Shown here piece after piece: positions 47,138-58,200 of a stretch of DNA of 64,000 bases. Below the pieces are notes generated by a model. The model was not told where the DNA came from and searched no databases. It worked only from the letters and a program-made list of their open reading frames with translations. Source of the stretch: Lunularia cruciata (taxonomy: Eukaryota; Streptophyta; Marchantiopsida; Lunulariales; Lunulariaceae). Both the position numbers and the translations under genes were made by a program. Numbering within the stretch: position 1 is the stretch's first letter; each line of letters begins with the position of its first letter. The stretch spans positions 42,658,501-42,722,500 of the forward strand of contig OX419761.1 of NCBI GenBank assembly GCA_948567375.1, in the 5' to 3' direction.

Positions 47138-48462
47138 TGTCACACCATTTGTAGCATTGCACCTAGATTACTCGGACTTTGGAGTAGTAGTATTGGTAGT
47201 TAGGAGTATTTTGGTAGTTATTCATAGACTACTTGTTGACAGTCAGATCTCATATTTGGAGTATTGACTACATGGTGGGGCCCATTGTCACTTGCACCAT
47301 TTGCACCGTCGGGTGTGCAATCAATGAGACCATTAGGGTTGGAGACCAAGGAGTATGCTTTTGAAGTGCAGCTCCAAAGAGCTCACTTCTCTGATGTTGA
47401 GTATTCGAGTTCCTAACTATGGTGGATAGATGTTGGCAAGCATCACTTGGATTCTCTTAACTGGAGTGGGTGTGGCTTGACTGTAATTAGTGCCCAATTG
47501 TTGGCAGATTATTGAGTGATAGATCAAGTACTGATCTGATTGAGTGTGATTTGAATTGTGTAAACAAACTGATTACATCAGAGAAGTGAGCTTTCTAGGG
47601 AAAATTGGGTGCAAGAATTGAGGGTGTTGGTGGTATCTCCAAGCTTTTTGATCATTGGTAGCTTGATTGAGGTTCAGATTTTCCCTGGGAATGATTGTGT
47701 ACAAAAGGTCTTCAAATTGATGCAAATTTGGCAGTGAGGTAGATCATGTGCAGAAGCGTTGGCAAATTTTTGCTGATAGTCAATTTTGAGTAGTGGTGTT
47801 CATTTTGAGCTCAAGAGGTTAAAGCTGGACCAATTTGGTGCAAGTTGAGCTCAAAAAGTGAAACTGAAGGTGGAGTTGGGAACCCATCCCCATGAATTTA
47901 TGATTTGGAGAACCCTATCTTTTCAATTGGCTCAAGTGGAGAGTTAACAAAGGATTTGGCGGTCAGCCAACTTTGGAGATTTATGCCAAATTTTATGTCA
48001 AATTTACATCAGATTATGGGTGGAGTTTACGTCACATTTTGGCGCAAGTTGGAGGAGCTTGGCTAGATTTAGAGGAGGTTTGCTAGATTTGGAGAGGGTT
48101 CAAAGTGGCAAGAAGAAAGGCACGATTTGGTTGCATTTTGGTGTTTGAAGGCTTCAAAGATAAGGCTATGGGATATGAAGGCCTAGAAGGGCTAGCAAGC
48201 CAGCTTGCTGGTATGAGGTTGGCTAGTTTAGAGTAGATTTTGGTAATTGTTTGGCAAAATCTACCCACCTTGCTAGATTATGCACAACAAGGTTTGATCC
48301 CTACTTCCTAGACTAATGCCCTAACCAACTGGTCCACCCTCACTTTTCCTAGTGATTGTTCCACTATTATCTATACCCTTGTAACTTTAGCTAGGAGAGA
48401 CAATTTGATCCCATTCTTGGTGATCCTAGTAGCTTAGGAAGTATATAACTCCTATTATGTCA
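47138..48462 (+). repeat. B3 5' LTR, the longest family B LTR in the window
   Basis: Used as reference for the B1, B2 and E1-internal LTR pieces. It contains the landmark gctagcaagccagcttgctgg near 48190 that is shared with B1. No second LTR is in the window, so its age cannot be estimated. Confidence 0.8.
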
Positions 48463-48783
48463 AATGCTAAATGGTGGCAAAGTCAGTCCAGTATTGATTT
48501 ATGAGATGGATGGTTTTGGTTTAATTTTCTTGTAATTGGACCCCTTCTATTATCTACTTCTTTTTTGTGCACCATATTTGTGTGAGGTACCCTATCTTTA
48601 GAACGCTGGTGCTCTGGTGTGCTCTTGGTAATGAGGTTGGAGTGATGACCAATCAAACTACCTATGTTTCTCTTTGGTGAGGCAAGAAGTGATGACCTAC
48701 ATATTGTGAGAGTGCATGTTGTGATGATAGGTTACTAGTTGCACTTTCCTTTAGTGTAGTTTTCATTGTTAGAGCTACATTAG

Positions 48784-49888
48784 TTGGTGATGTTCAATTG
48801 GAGATGTTGGCACTTGGTGGTGATTTTGGTGAGGTACTTGCGGTGGTTCCGATTGCGGGTTGTAGTTTCTGATTACTTTCTCACAATGGAGTTCTTTGGG
48901 GATTCCAGAGGAGATAATACTACAATACATAGTCGGTTTACTCAAAGTGGTGCTAGATATCAACGTGTATCTCAAGTCCTAGTGAGGAAGAAGATTGACT
49001 CTAAGTTGGAGTCTGACATGGGAGCTGATTTAGTTGAGAGTGCACTTGGTGTGTCCGCACCATTGTTGTGGGACATAGACAAGATTTATGGGACCTCCAA
49101 AAGCTCCATGTGTTACTTTGGTATAGTAGGTCCCATTGAGTTGGATGATTTCATCTTAGAGTTTGATAGTTGGTGTGATCTACAATAGATGTGGAACCCA
49201 ACTTTGTTCACCCTTCATAGCAAAGAAGTTTCAACACTTTGAGGGTCCATTGATGGATGACTAACATGAGTTCAAGAGAGTTCACTTGGAGCAGATTGAG
49301 CTTTGGAGATAGTATTGGTCTCTAAACTATGTCTCCATCACTTCAAGCTTGGTATCTAGAGGTAGATTGGCAATACCCACAAGTTCTAGCTCTAGTAGTG
49401 TTGGTAGATCTCTTGGAGATGGTGCTACTACAAGTAGAGGTACTACTATAAGAGGTGGTGTAATACTGAGGTTTAATCCCATTGGTGGAATTCTTCTAGT
49501 GTTTGAGCTAGAATTACCAAGGAGTGCAGACAGACAAGCTGAGGAGCTTGCAAGAGTTCCAATGGAAGCTTGGAGAGAGCCTACGCAAGGCATACACTTG
49601 CAAGAGATGGCTGATCAATTTTACTTAGGGAGTTATTGACACTTAGGCAGTCTAGTTTTGGCATGGGATATTGGATGGGCTAGTTGCAACGTAAATTTTA
49701 TGATGTTATGTTGTTATAGGCTACTTTGACAACTTTGGAAGTGGTCTTTGGTTTGCTTAAGCATATTGAGCTCAACATAGTGGAAGAGAAAGTGGTGACA
49801 TTTGGATTTGGTAGGGAGACCTCATCCATAATTGTTACTTCTTTTGAAGTGCAATAGAGTGCACCACACCATTTTGGTTTTCAAGGAC
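48784..49888 (+). pseudogene. B3 gag, 5' part
   Basis: The first piece (48784-49188) encodes FLTMEFFGDSRGDN and LLWDIDKIYGTSKS. The second (49349-49639) is Ser-rich and ends near the central gag. These match B1 and B2 gag in order. Stops and shifts break it. The A3 LTR starts after caaggac at 49889. Confidence 0.7.
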
Positions 49889-50612
49889 TATAACACCCAT
49901 TTGTGCATGTATGTGGTATTGTGATATTTAGCTTGGTATTACAAGTACTTGAGAGATATTATTTATATAAAAATAAAGGATGGTTCTACATTAGTCATGA
50001 TAAGCTAAAGTTAATCATAGCTAAGATAGAGAGGACCTTACTTTAGAGGAAGTAGAAAAGATGAGCACCACTATTTTGGATTCTAATATGTTGACTTGGT
50101 ATTATTCTTAGGTGTTTGGCTTTGAGGAAAGAGTTGAGAACTCTTGAGCCCGCAAGCCTTTTTGTTGTGGATGCTTCTATAGTCCAAGGATAGCCCATGT
50201 GAAGAAATCCTTGACTTAGTGGTTGGGTCAAGATAAGATCACATGCTAGTGGAATATGCTCATGTGAATGGATATTCCTTTCTACTTTTTGACTTTACTT
50301 GACTTTTAGTCTAATAACTTAAGTTATTGCGGTAATTCATAACTTTGGTACATAATTATTTCACAAGTATATAAACAAAGGGTGAGGAGGTACTCATCAT
50401 CCTTTCATTTGCAACTATCTCTCTCTCATTGCGTTATCTAGTGAGCAATGTCTTGAGTCTTGGAGTGTTAGCCTTGGAGGAGTATGATGGAGTTGGGGTT
50501 CCTTGCCTTCTTAGTCCATGGTGCGTTACCATAATAGCCATCAGAGGTTCATCTTGAGTGAGAGACATGCCGACTCACATTTTTGGTTCCATTGCCGGGA
50601 CCTCTCTAGAAG

Positions 50613-51790
50613 GCAAGATAATGTTCTGTGTTCAATTTTACATTAGGTAGAAGGAGGCTATGAGAGCTCACTTGGAGAGAACATTAGGAGAGGAGAGGGC
50701 TAAACTTATGTTAGAGAACCAAAATCCATTTTTATACCATATAGTTCATTATGATGTCTTTGAGGTGATTTTGTACATCTTGTATACATGGGAGGATTTG
50801 GAGAGATTGTGTGAGATGGATTGTAGATTTTGGGGATTAAGGTGATCTTGGGCAAAATCTCAACTTTGAGATCTGAACTTGAAATTTCTACACATGATAG
50901 CTTGGGTTGTCTTTCAATTAGCACACTTGGAATTATTGTGAGAGCTATTATGCATATTGGGCTAGAAGTTTTGGAAGTTGATAGGGTAAACTACTCCCGC
51001 AACTGCATGCTCTTTCAAAAATTGTACATAGTCTGCTATTTTTTCAATTTTTCAATTCAGTGGATTTTTGGGAAATTTTTGTGACAAGAAAGTTCAATAC
51101 GTCATATCCTTCCTGTTAACACAAAAACTAGAGAGAGAGATCATTCTTGTGTAGGGAGTTATGAGTTTTTGAAATGAAGGGGGTGGTTTTCAAACCAAAT
51201 CCGAAATATGTGTGCTGAATCAAAAGATGTCGAGGTAAAATGGCTTCATGAAAAGATCTAAAATTTTGCAGGGAGTGATTCCCTAGAGCTGCATTCAAGT
51301 GGGGAAAATTTTAGAGGACTGTCACATACTAATTGCGAGCTTTGAGTGAAATTGTGAGGAAGGGTTAATTTTGCAGACTTGAGACCTCATGCATGAGGAG
51401 TTTGAGAGCAACAAAAAGCATGTTTGAGTGTTTAGATTCATCTTGGGAACATAGAGGGTCATCAAAAGTAGAAATTAAGACTATGCAATATTCCCAAAGG
51501 GTTTGAGGTGATTGTAGGGGTGGATTTGAGGAAGAGAGAGTTTACAATAGAATTTGAAGAGACTTACTTGACTTAGGTTTGCATGTTGGACCTTCTTCAC
51601 CAAGATTGGGAGGGATAAGATCTAAGACCAAGGAGTTATGTGAGGTTTGTGGAGTGGAAAGACTTCCAAAAAGACATGAGTGTAGTGGAGTAGAAGTACT
51701 TTTGGAGACTTTGGTGAAGGATCTTGGAGAGAGTCTTAGTATAGCTACAGAAATACTATTACCTTCATTAGCTAGTTCTCAAGATTAGTG
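50613..51790 (+). pseudogene. Extra 5' frames of A3
   Basis: Counterpart of the two leader frames of A-inner. MRAHLERTLGEERAKLMLEN is followed by TWEDLERLCEMDCRFWG, so the Trp codon that is a stop in A-inner is intact here. A frameshift at about 50843 then moves the frame to GIKVILGKISTLRSELE. The second frame ends with the Cys/His block CEVCGVERLPKRHEC (51579-51788 piece). The first CCHC knuckle is lost through a deletion. Shared reading in two copies supports real coding in the ancestor. Confidence 0.6.
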
Positions 51791-52023
51791 ATGGAGATAA
51801 TCCTTCAACTTATGGATAAACTATCCATGAGAGTTTGATTAATACGCACTCTAGGATTTGATGTTGCTATAGAAATCTTAGAGTAACCTGAACCTCTTTT
51901 GTTCCCTAGGGTGAATTATTCTCAAATGATATTAGTTATGTACATACTCTATTAGTTATAGAGTGAGAGAAAGTCAAGAGAAAAAAAATTTGAGAGAAAA
52001 GAAAGGTAGTGAGGGGTTAAGAC

Positions 52024-53568
52024 GGGGAAACTTCCAGTTTTCTTTGTCAAGGATGGAGAAGATGTGGAGGCCTTTGTGAGAGATTTCAAGAGAGCTTGCA
52101 TAAGAAACAATGAGAGAAGGAAGAATGAGTGGGCCTCATTATCACCAGATTTCTTTGAGGATGCAACACTTACATGGTATGAGTCAAAATACCAAGAGAG
52201 AGAGAAGAGATTGGGAAGAAGAGTCTTGGGAGAGTTAAACTTCAACACTGATTGAGAACTTTCTCCCAGATGAGAGTTATGAGAGATTGATGAGCGAGGT
52301 TACCTTTCTCAAACAAGGAGATGGAGAGAAAGTGAGAGTCTATGTGGAAAAAGTGGAAAAGTTAGAGTTTGATTTTGCACAGTGTTGGAAAAAGTGGGGA
52401 TGATGTGGAGACTACTATGATTGGCATAGGAGCCATGCTAACCAAGAATTTTGTGGGAGGATTGAGAACACAAATTAGAAGCAAGGTGAGAGATGAGCAA
52501 CCTTCTTCCAAGGTTGAAGCTATCAAGATCATAATTCATATGGAGGAGAGTTTGGAAGGGGATGAGAGTGATTTGGTGGTGAAGGAGGTTATGCATCTTC
52601 CTCAAAGTTACAAGTATGGTGGAACTTTTGATACTTTGTTGGCAAGGGTTGCACCACAAGTAGAAGTTGCTCTAGTTCTTGCACCTCCACCAAAGGATCC
52701 ACTTCAAACCATCACAAAACAACTTGTAGATCTCAAAATCAATGTGGTACAACTATGGGAGAAGAGAGGTGGATCAGAATGTAGGGAGAGAGCCTAGGAG
52801 TTATGGAAACTATCCATATAGAGGAGGCAAACCAGCCAATAATTTCAATGATAGAAATTTTTTTGGTTGTGGAAGAAGAGGCCATATCCAAAGGAATTGC
52901 CCAAATTCCACTTACCATGGAGGAAGGGGTTATGAGGGAGCCAATAGAGGGAAAGAGGAAGGTAATTTAACCCAAGTGGCACCTTATCCAAACAGAGGTA
53001 AGGAGATAGCATCCATAGATGTGGTTGAGGGCAAGTATGAGAAGGGAGAGTGCTCAAACTCCAAGGGTTTTAATTTGGAGCTTTTGGCATAAGAGAAGAA
53101 GCGAGCTCATTTTGCAAAGGATGTTCAATCTTTTCAAGGATTTACTCCAAGCAAGGATACTCCTATATCTACTAGGAGAACTTGCACCTCAACACCATCA
53201 ACAACAAAGACTTCAAGGAAGAAGTTGGGGATGGAAGATTTCTTGATTTCAAAGCAACAGTGGAATTACAATCTATTGGAGGATGTTGGTAGCCACAAGG
53301 CTAACATCATAGTGGAACAATTGATTGCTTTGAACACTACCTTGAGATAAGAGCTTAGAGGTGGTTTGAGTTCTACAAGGAGCAAGAGGAAAAAGAAGGC
53401 AAAAGCTCTAGTATCAATGGGGGTGGTGGATGCCAAGCCAGCACCATGGGAGGCTTGTGAATATGCCTCCAAGATTGATATGAGAGTGAATGATCACAAC
53501 ATCAAGGATGCTTTGGTTGATGGAAGATCAGCAGTAAATGCCATGTCAAAAAGGTTCATGAAGAAGGT
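52024..53568 (+). pseudogene. A3 gag to protease start (broken)
   Basis: Pieces match residues 1-515 of the A-inner polyprotein: EAFVRDFKRACIRNNERR, then TTMIGIGAMLTKNFVGGL, the knuckle with its first Cys changed (NFFGCGRRGHIQRNC), and LVDGRSAVNAMS with Gly to Arg in the protease site. Start codon lost, with several frameshifts. Confidence 0.75.
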
Positions 53569-53906
53569 GGATAGCCTAAATCCTATGGAGTGAGTTGAGG
53601 GCCTAGTGTTGCTAGATACTTACTTTCATTTTTGGGTTAGCAATAGCCAATGAGAGGTGGTGTTGCTTGTTGGACAGGTGGTTGACCTCACCACAAGAGA
53701 GAGTGCACTAAAGGTAGCGGACCCAATACCTTTGGTGCATCATAGCCAACACAAAGACCATGTGAGCATTGCCATAGATTTTTTCACACTAGTGACCAAT
53801 GCTTTGACCTACACCCGGAGTTACAAAGTGGTAGGGCTGCTATGGCAAGTGGTAGAAGAGCTGTAGGTTATGGAGGACAAGGTGGTAGAGGTGGTGGCAA
53901 AGGATC
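53569..53906 (+). pseudogene. B3 gag, nucleocapsid part after A3
   Basis: Resumes at about cctatggag (53581) and carries the knuckle-region sequence that matches B1 at 3600-3770 on the opposite strand (CEHCHRF region; read here as hub HHSQHKDHVSIA in another frame). It ends at gatc before the A-outer LTR. Confidence 0.65.
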
Positions 53907-54493
53907 TGTGAGCCAGCCTATCTCTCACTCAAGATGAACCTTTGATGGCTATTATGGTAGCGCATCATGGACTAAGAAGGCAAGGAACCCCAACTCCATC
54001 ATACTCCTCCAAGGCTAACACTCCAAGACTCAAGACATTTCTCACTAGAGAAATCAATGAGTTGGAGATGAGTTGCCAATGAAAGGATGATGAGTACGTC
54101 CTCACCCCTTGTTTATATACTTATGAAATAGTTACGTACCAAAGTTACTAATTACCGCAATAACTCAAGTTACTAGACTAAAAGTCAAGTAAAGTCAAAA
54201 AGTAGAAAGGAATATCCATTCACATGGGCATATCCCACTAGCATGTGATCTTATCTTGACCCAACCACTAAGTCAAGGATTCCTTCACATGGGCTATCCA
54301 TGGACTATAGGAGAATCCAAAACAAAAAGGTTTGCGGGCCCAAGAGTTCTCAACTCTTTCCTCAAAGCCAAACACTAGGAATAATACCAAGTCAACACAC
54401 TAGAATGCAAAATAGTGGTGCTCATCTTTTCCACTTCCTCTAAAGTAAGGTCTCCTCTTTCTTAGCTATGACTAACTTTAGCTAATCATGACT

Positions 54494-55172
54494 TGTGAGC
54501 CGGCCTGTCTCTCACTCAGGATGAACCTCTGATGGCTATTATGGTAGCACACCATGGACTAAGAAGGCAAGGAACCCCAACTCCATCATACTCCTCCAAG
54601 GCTAACACTCCAAGACTCAAGACATTGCTCACTAGAGAACTCAATGAGAGAGAGATAGTTGCAAATGAAAGGATGATGAGTACCTCCTCACTCCTTGTTT
54701 ATATACTTGTGAAATAGTTACGTACCAAAGTTACTAATTACCGTAGTAACTCAAGTTACTAGACTAAAAGTCAAGTAAAGTCAAAAAGTAGAAAGGAATA
54801 TCCATTCACATGGGCATATTCCCCTTATCTTGACCCAACCACTAAAGCAAGGATTCCTTCACATGGGCTATCCTTGGACTAAAGAAGAATCCAAAACAAA
54901 AAGGCTTGCGGGCCCAAGAGTTCTCAACTCTTTCCCCAAAGCCAAACACCTAGGAATAATACCAAGTCAACACACTAAAATCCAAAATAGTGGTGCTCAT
55001 CTTTTCTACTTCCTCTAAAGTAAGGTCCCATCTATCTTAGCTATGACTAACTTTAGCTAACCATGACTAATATAGAACCATCCTTTATCTCTATATAAAT
55101 AATATCTCTTAAGTACTTGTAATACCAAGCTAAATATCACAATACCACACACATGCACAAATGGGTGTTACA
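54494..55172 (-). repeat. A-inner 3' LTR
   Basis: 679 bp, TGTGAGCCGG to GTTACA. On the minus strand it follows the polypurine tract. Almost identical to the 5' LTR. Confidence 0.95.
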
Positions 55173-55190
55173 TTTACCCCCGGACTAAGT
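55173..55190 (-). other. A-inner polypurine tract
   Basis: The minus strand reads cttagtccgggggtaaa directly before the 3' LTR. Conserved in A-outer at 62405-62422. Confidence 0.75.
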
Positions 55191-55220
55191 TTTCACTTTG
55201 TCCTCAAAGTGAAGGTCTCT

Positions 55221-58200
55221 CTACCTTCTATGGTACATCTTCAACTTATCATGGTTAATCCTATCAAAGTGTCTTCCTCCCAACTCCTTGAGATCATAGG
55301 TGTAATTGCCCCACACCTTCTCTACTATGAAAGGTCCAAAGTACTTAGGCAAAAACTTCTTTTGCACTCTCTTGAATTGAATGGAATCAAACAACATTAC
55401 CCAATCACCTTCTTTGAAAGGCTCCACCTTCTTCTTGCCTTGCCTCTTGTCATAGCTCTCCTTTTGTTTCCTTTGGGCTTGCTCCACTCGAACCATAGCA
55501 ACTGCTCTTGCCTCTTCCAACTCCATGAGTTGATCCTTCCTTGACTTCCCTGCATCACTTCCTTGTGCTTTCTTCAATCTCCTATGAATGCTTTGGAAGG
55601 TAGGAAGATCAAAGTGAATAGGTAAGGTAGACTCAATACCATACACCAATTGGAATGGAGAATATCCAGTGGAAGTCTTCATGGTTGTCCTATACTCCCA
55701 CAAAACTGCATGAATCCTCTTGTCCCAATGATGTTTAGCCCCCTCCATTTCTGCATCTTTGGCCAACATCATGCACAAGGTCTGATTGGTTCTCTCTGCC
55801 AAGCCATTGGAATTTGGCTTATAGGATGTAGTTACTCTATGTGTGATAGAGAAATGTCGTAGCATGGCTGTAGTAATGCTTCCTGTAAACTCTCCTCCTC
55901 TATCAGAAACCAACTCCAAAGGGCATCCAAACCTAGTGATAATGCGTTCATAAAGAAATCTACCCACTTCATCTTCATTCTTGTCCCTCAATGGTCTAGC
56001 CTCAACCCACTTGGTAAGGTAATCAGTAACTACCACAATGTACCGATTGTTCCTTGGGGTTCTATTGAGAGGTCCTACAAAATCAATTCCCCACTTCTCA
56101 AAAGGTCCTAGCAATGGAATTGATCTAAGTGGTGGAGTGGATGTAGACTTTCTAGCAAAAGCTTGACAAACATGACAAGTTTTGCAATAATCAAGACAAT
56201 CCTTGAAAATCCCTCTCCAATGGTAACCTGCATCTAGAATCTTGAAAGCAGTCACCTTTCCTGCAAAGTGTCCTCCACATACTAAACCTTCATGAAACTC
56301 CTTTATGAGTAGGATAGACTCTTCCTTACCCACTGCTCTTCGAAGTAGACCATCTGCTCCTTGGTGAAAAAGAATATCCTCCACCATTGTGTAAGGTCTA
56401 GATCTTGCTGCAAGGGCCTTCCTCTCCCTAGCATGCATCCCTTCTGGATAGTTACCTCTTGTCACAAAATCCACAATCTCCTTGTACTCCATTGGAATCT
56501 CTTGAGTGACTGAGATTGTCATGAGCTCCTCATCCGGGAAGGAATCATCTACTGGCTCATCTCCATCATGATCATAGGCTCTAGATAACAAATCAGCATT
56601 TGCATGTTTCTTTCCTGGCCTATCCTCAATTGTGTAGTCATACTCAGACAAGAGTATCATCCACCTTGCTAGTCTCCCTTCAACATTAGGCTTGTTGAAG
56701 ATGTACTTCAAAGCCTTGTGATCCGTGACAATTGTGGCTTTCCCTCCAATCAAGTAGTGTCTAAACTTCTTGAGACCAAAGATCACTGCCAACCCTTCTC
56801 TCTCTGTGACAGAGTAGTTCTTCTCTGCTGAAACCATCTGCCTACTAGCATAAGCTATTGGATGATCATGCCCATCTTGGTCTAATTGACTAAGAGTGCA
56901 TCCTATAGCTACATTAGAAGCATCAGTGTAGAGGATGAAAGGCTTACTCCAATCAAGTTTAGCAAGAATTGGAGCTACAACAAGGGATTGCTTGAGCTCC
57001 TCAAAAGCTTTGAGAGCCTCCTTGTCTTCCAAAATCACCATGTAATCTACACCCTTCTTCATGTAGATGGTCAATGCATAAGCCTTGTTGGAAAATGAGA
57101 AGATGAACCTCCTATAGTACCCAACCATTCCCAAGAATTGGCGTAACTTTGTCAAGCTTGAAGGGAATGGAAGGTCTGAGATTTTCCTCACCTTCTCAGG
57201 ATCAACTGCTATTCCATCCTTGGAGATGATGTGCCCCAAAAGTAGACCTTCTTCACATCCAAAAATGCACTTCTCTGGGTTGAGTGATGCATTTGCCTCA
57301 TCCAAGCGTTGCAAGACTTTGATTAGGTGCTCAAAGTGCTCCTCCTTGCTCCCATAGACACAAAAGTCATCAATGAAATCTCTCACAAATTTCCCAATGA
57401 AAGGTTCAAATACCTTGTTCATGAACCGTTGGAATGTGGCTGGAGCATTGCAAAGCCCAAAAGGCATGACCTTGAAAGCGTAAGTTCCCCAAGGTGTGGT
57501 GAATGTGGTGAGTTGTTGATGCTCTGGTGCAATCTTGATTTGGTTATATCCACTATAACCATCTCCAAAACTGTACCTCTCATGACCTGCAACCTCCTCC
57601 AAGATCTCATCAATGAATGGCAATGGGTAGTAGTCCTTCTTGGTAACAGCATTAAGCTTCTTGTAATCCACACATACCCGAAGCTTGCCATTCTTTTTCT
57701 TCACAATGACAATTGGAGACACCCATTCTGAATTCTCCACCTCAAAGATAAATCCAGCCTCCTTGAGCTTATCAATCTCCTCCTTCACAACCAAAGATAT
57801 TGGTGGGCTAATGCGACGTTGCTTTTGGCGGATTGGTCTTGCATGTGACTCCACGTCTATCTTGTGCTCCTCCAAGGTGACTTCCTTCAAATCCTTGTAA
57901 CTAAAAGCAAACACATGGATGAACTTGCGGAAAATCTCCTCAAATCTCACCTTCTCCTCCTTGGTAACATTTGGGCCATACTTGAGGGTAGATAACCTTC
58001 TCTCTACCTCCTCAAGTGTCAATGGTGATTTATCTGGGTCCTTCAAAACCTCTGGCTTAGGTGCAAAATCCATAGCACACAAGGGATACACATCTGAATC
58101 AGATTCAGATTCATCTTCCTCCGTGGAAGTCTCCTCTTCCATGCTTGTGTCCACACCTGAAGCTCCTTCTTCAGAATCTGATTCCCAATAATTAGAAGAT

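Larger units (their letters stand above)
49889..53568 (+). mobile_element. A3: 3'-truncated family A copy on the plus strand
   Basis: 5' LTR 49889-50579 (tataacaccc...ctcaca), primer-binding site 50584-50602 (TGGTTCCATTGCCGGGACC), the extra 5' frames (50613-51790), and gag through the protease start (about 52024-53568). Sequence stops at ATGAAGAAG-GTGG and family B resumes at once, so everything from the protease on, including the 3' LTR, is missing. The left flank is ggac, in line with family A target sites. The gag start codon ATG has become ACG. Confidence 0.82.
47138..53906 (+). mobile_element. B3: family B copy on the plus strand, interrupted by A3 and A-outer
   Basis: A complete 5' LTR (47138-48462, 1325 bp, TGTCACACCATT...TATGTCA) is followed by a spacer, the primer-binding site candidate TGGTGGCAAAGTCAGTCC (48472-48489) and gag. 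It enters the copia remnant 23 bp after the E2 target repeat. A3 interrupts it at 49889. It resumes at about 53569 and is cut again at 53907 by the A-outer LTR. The remainder, including any methyltransferase, should lie right of the window. Confidence 0.82.

Noticed and set aside
53657-53866. 69-codon plus-strand frame with VHHSQHKDH as a metal-binding peptide
   Set aside because: It is the family B nucleocapsid region read in a shifted frame; B1 gives the true CCHC reading.
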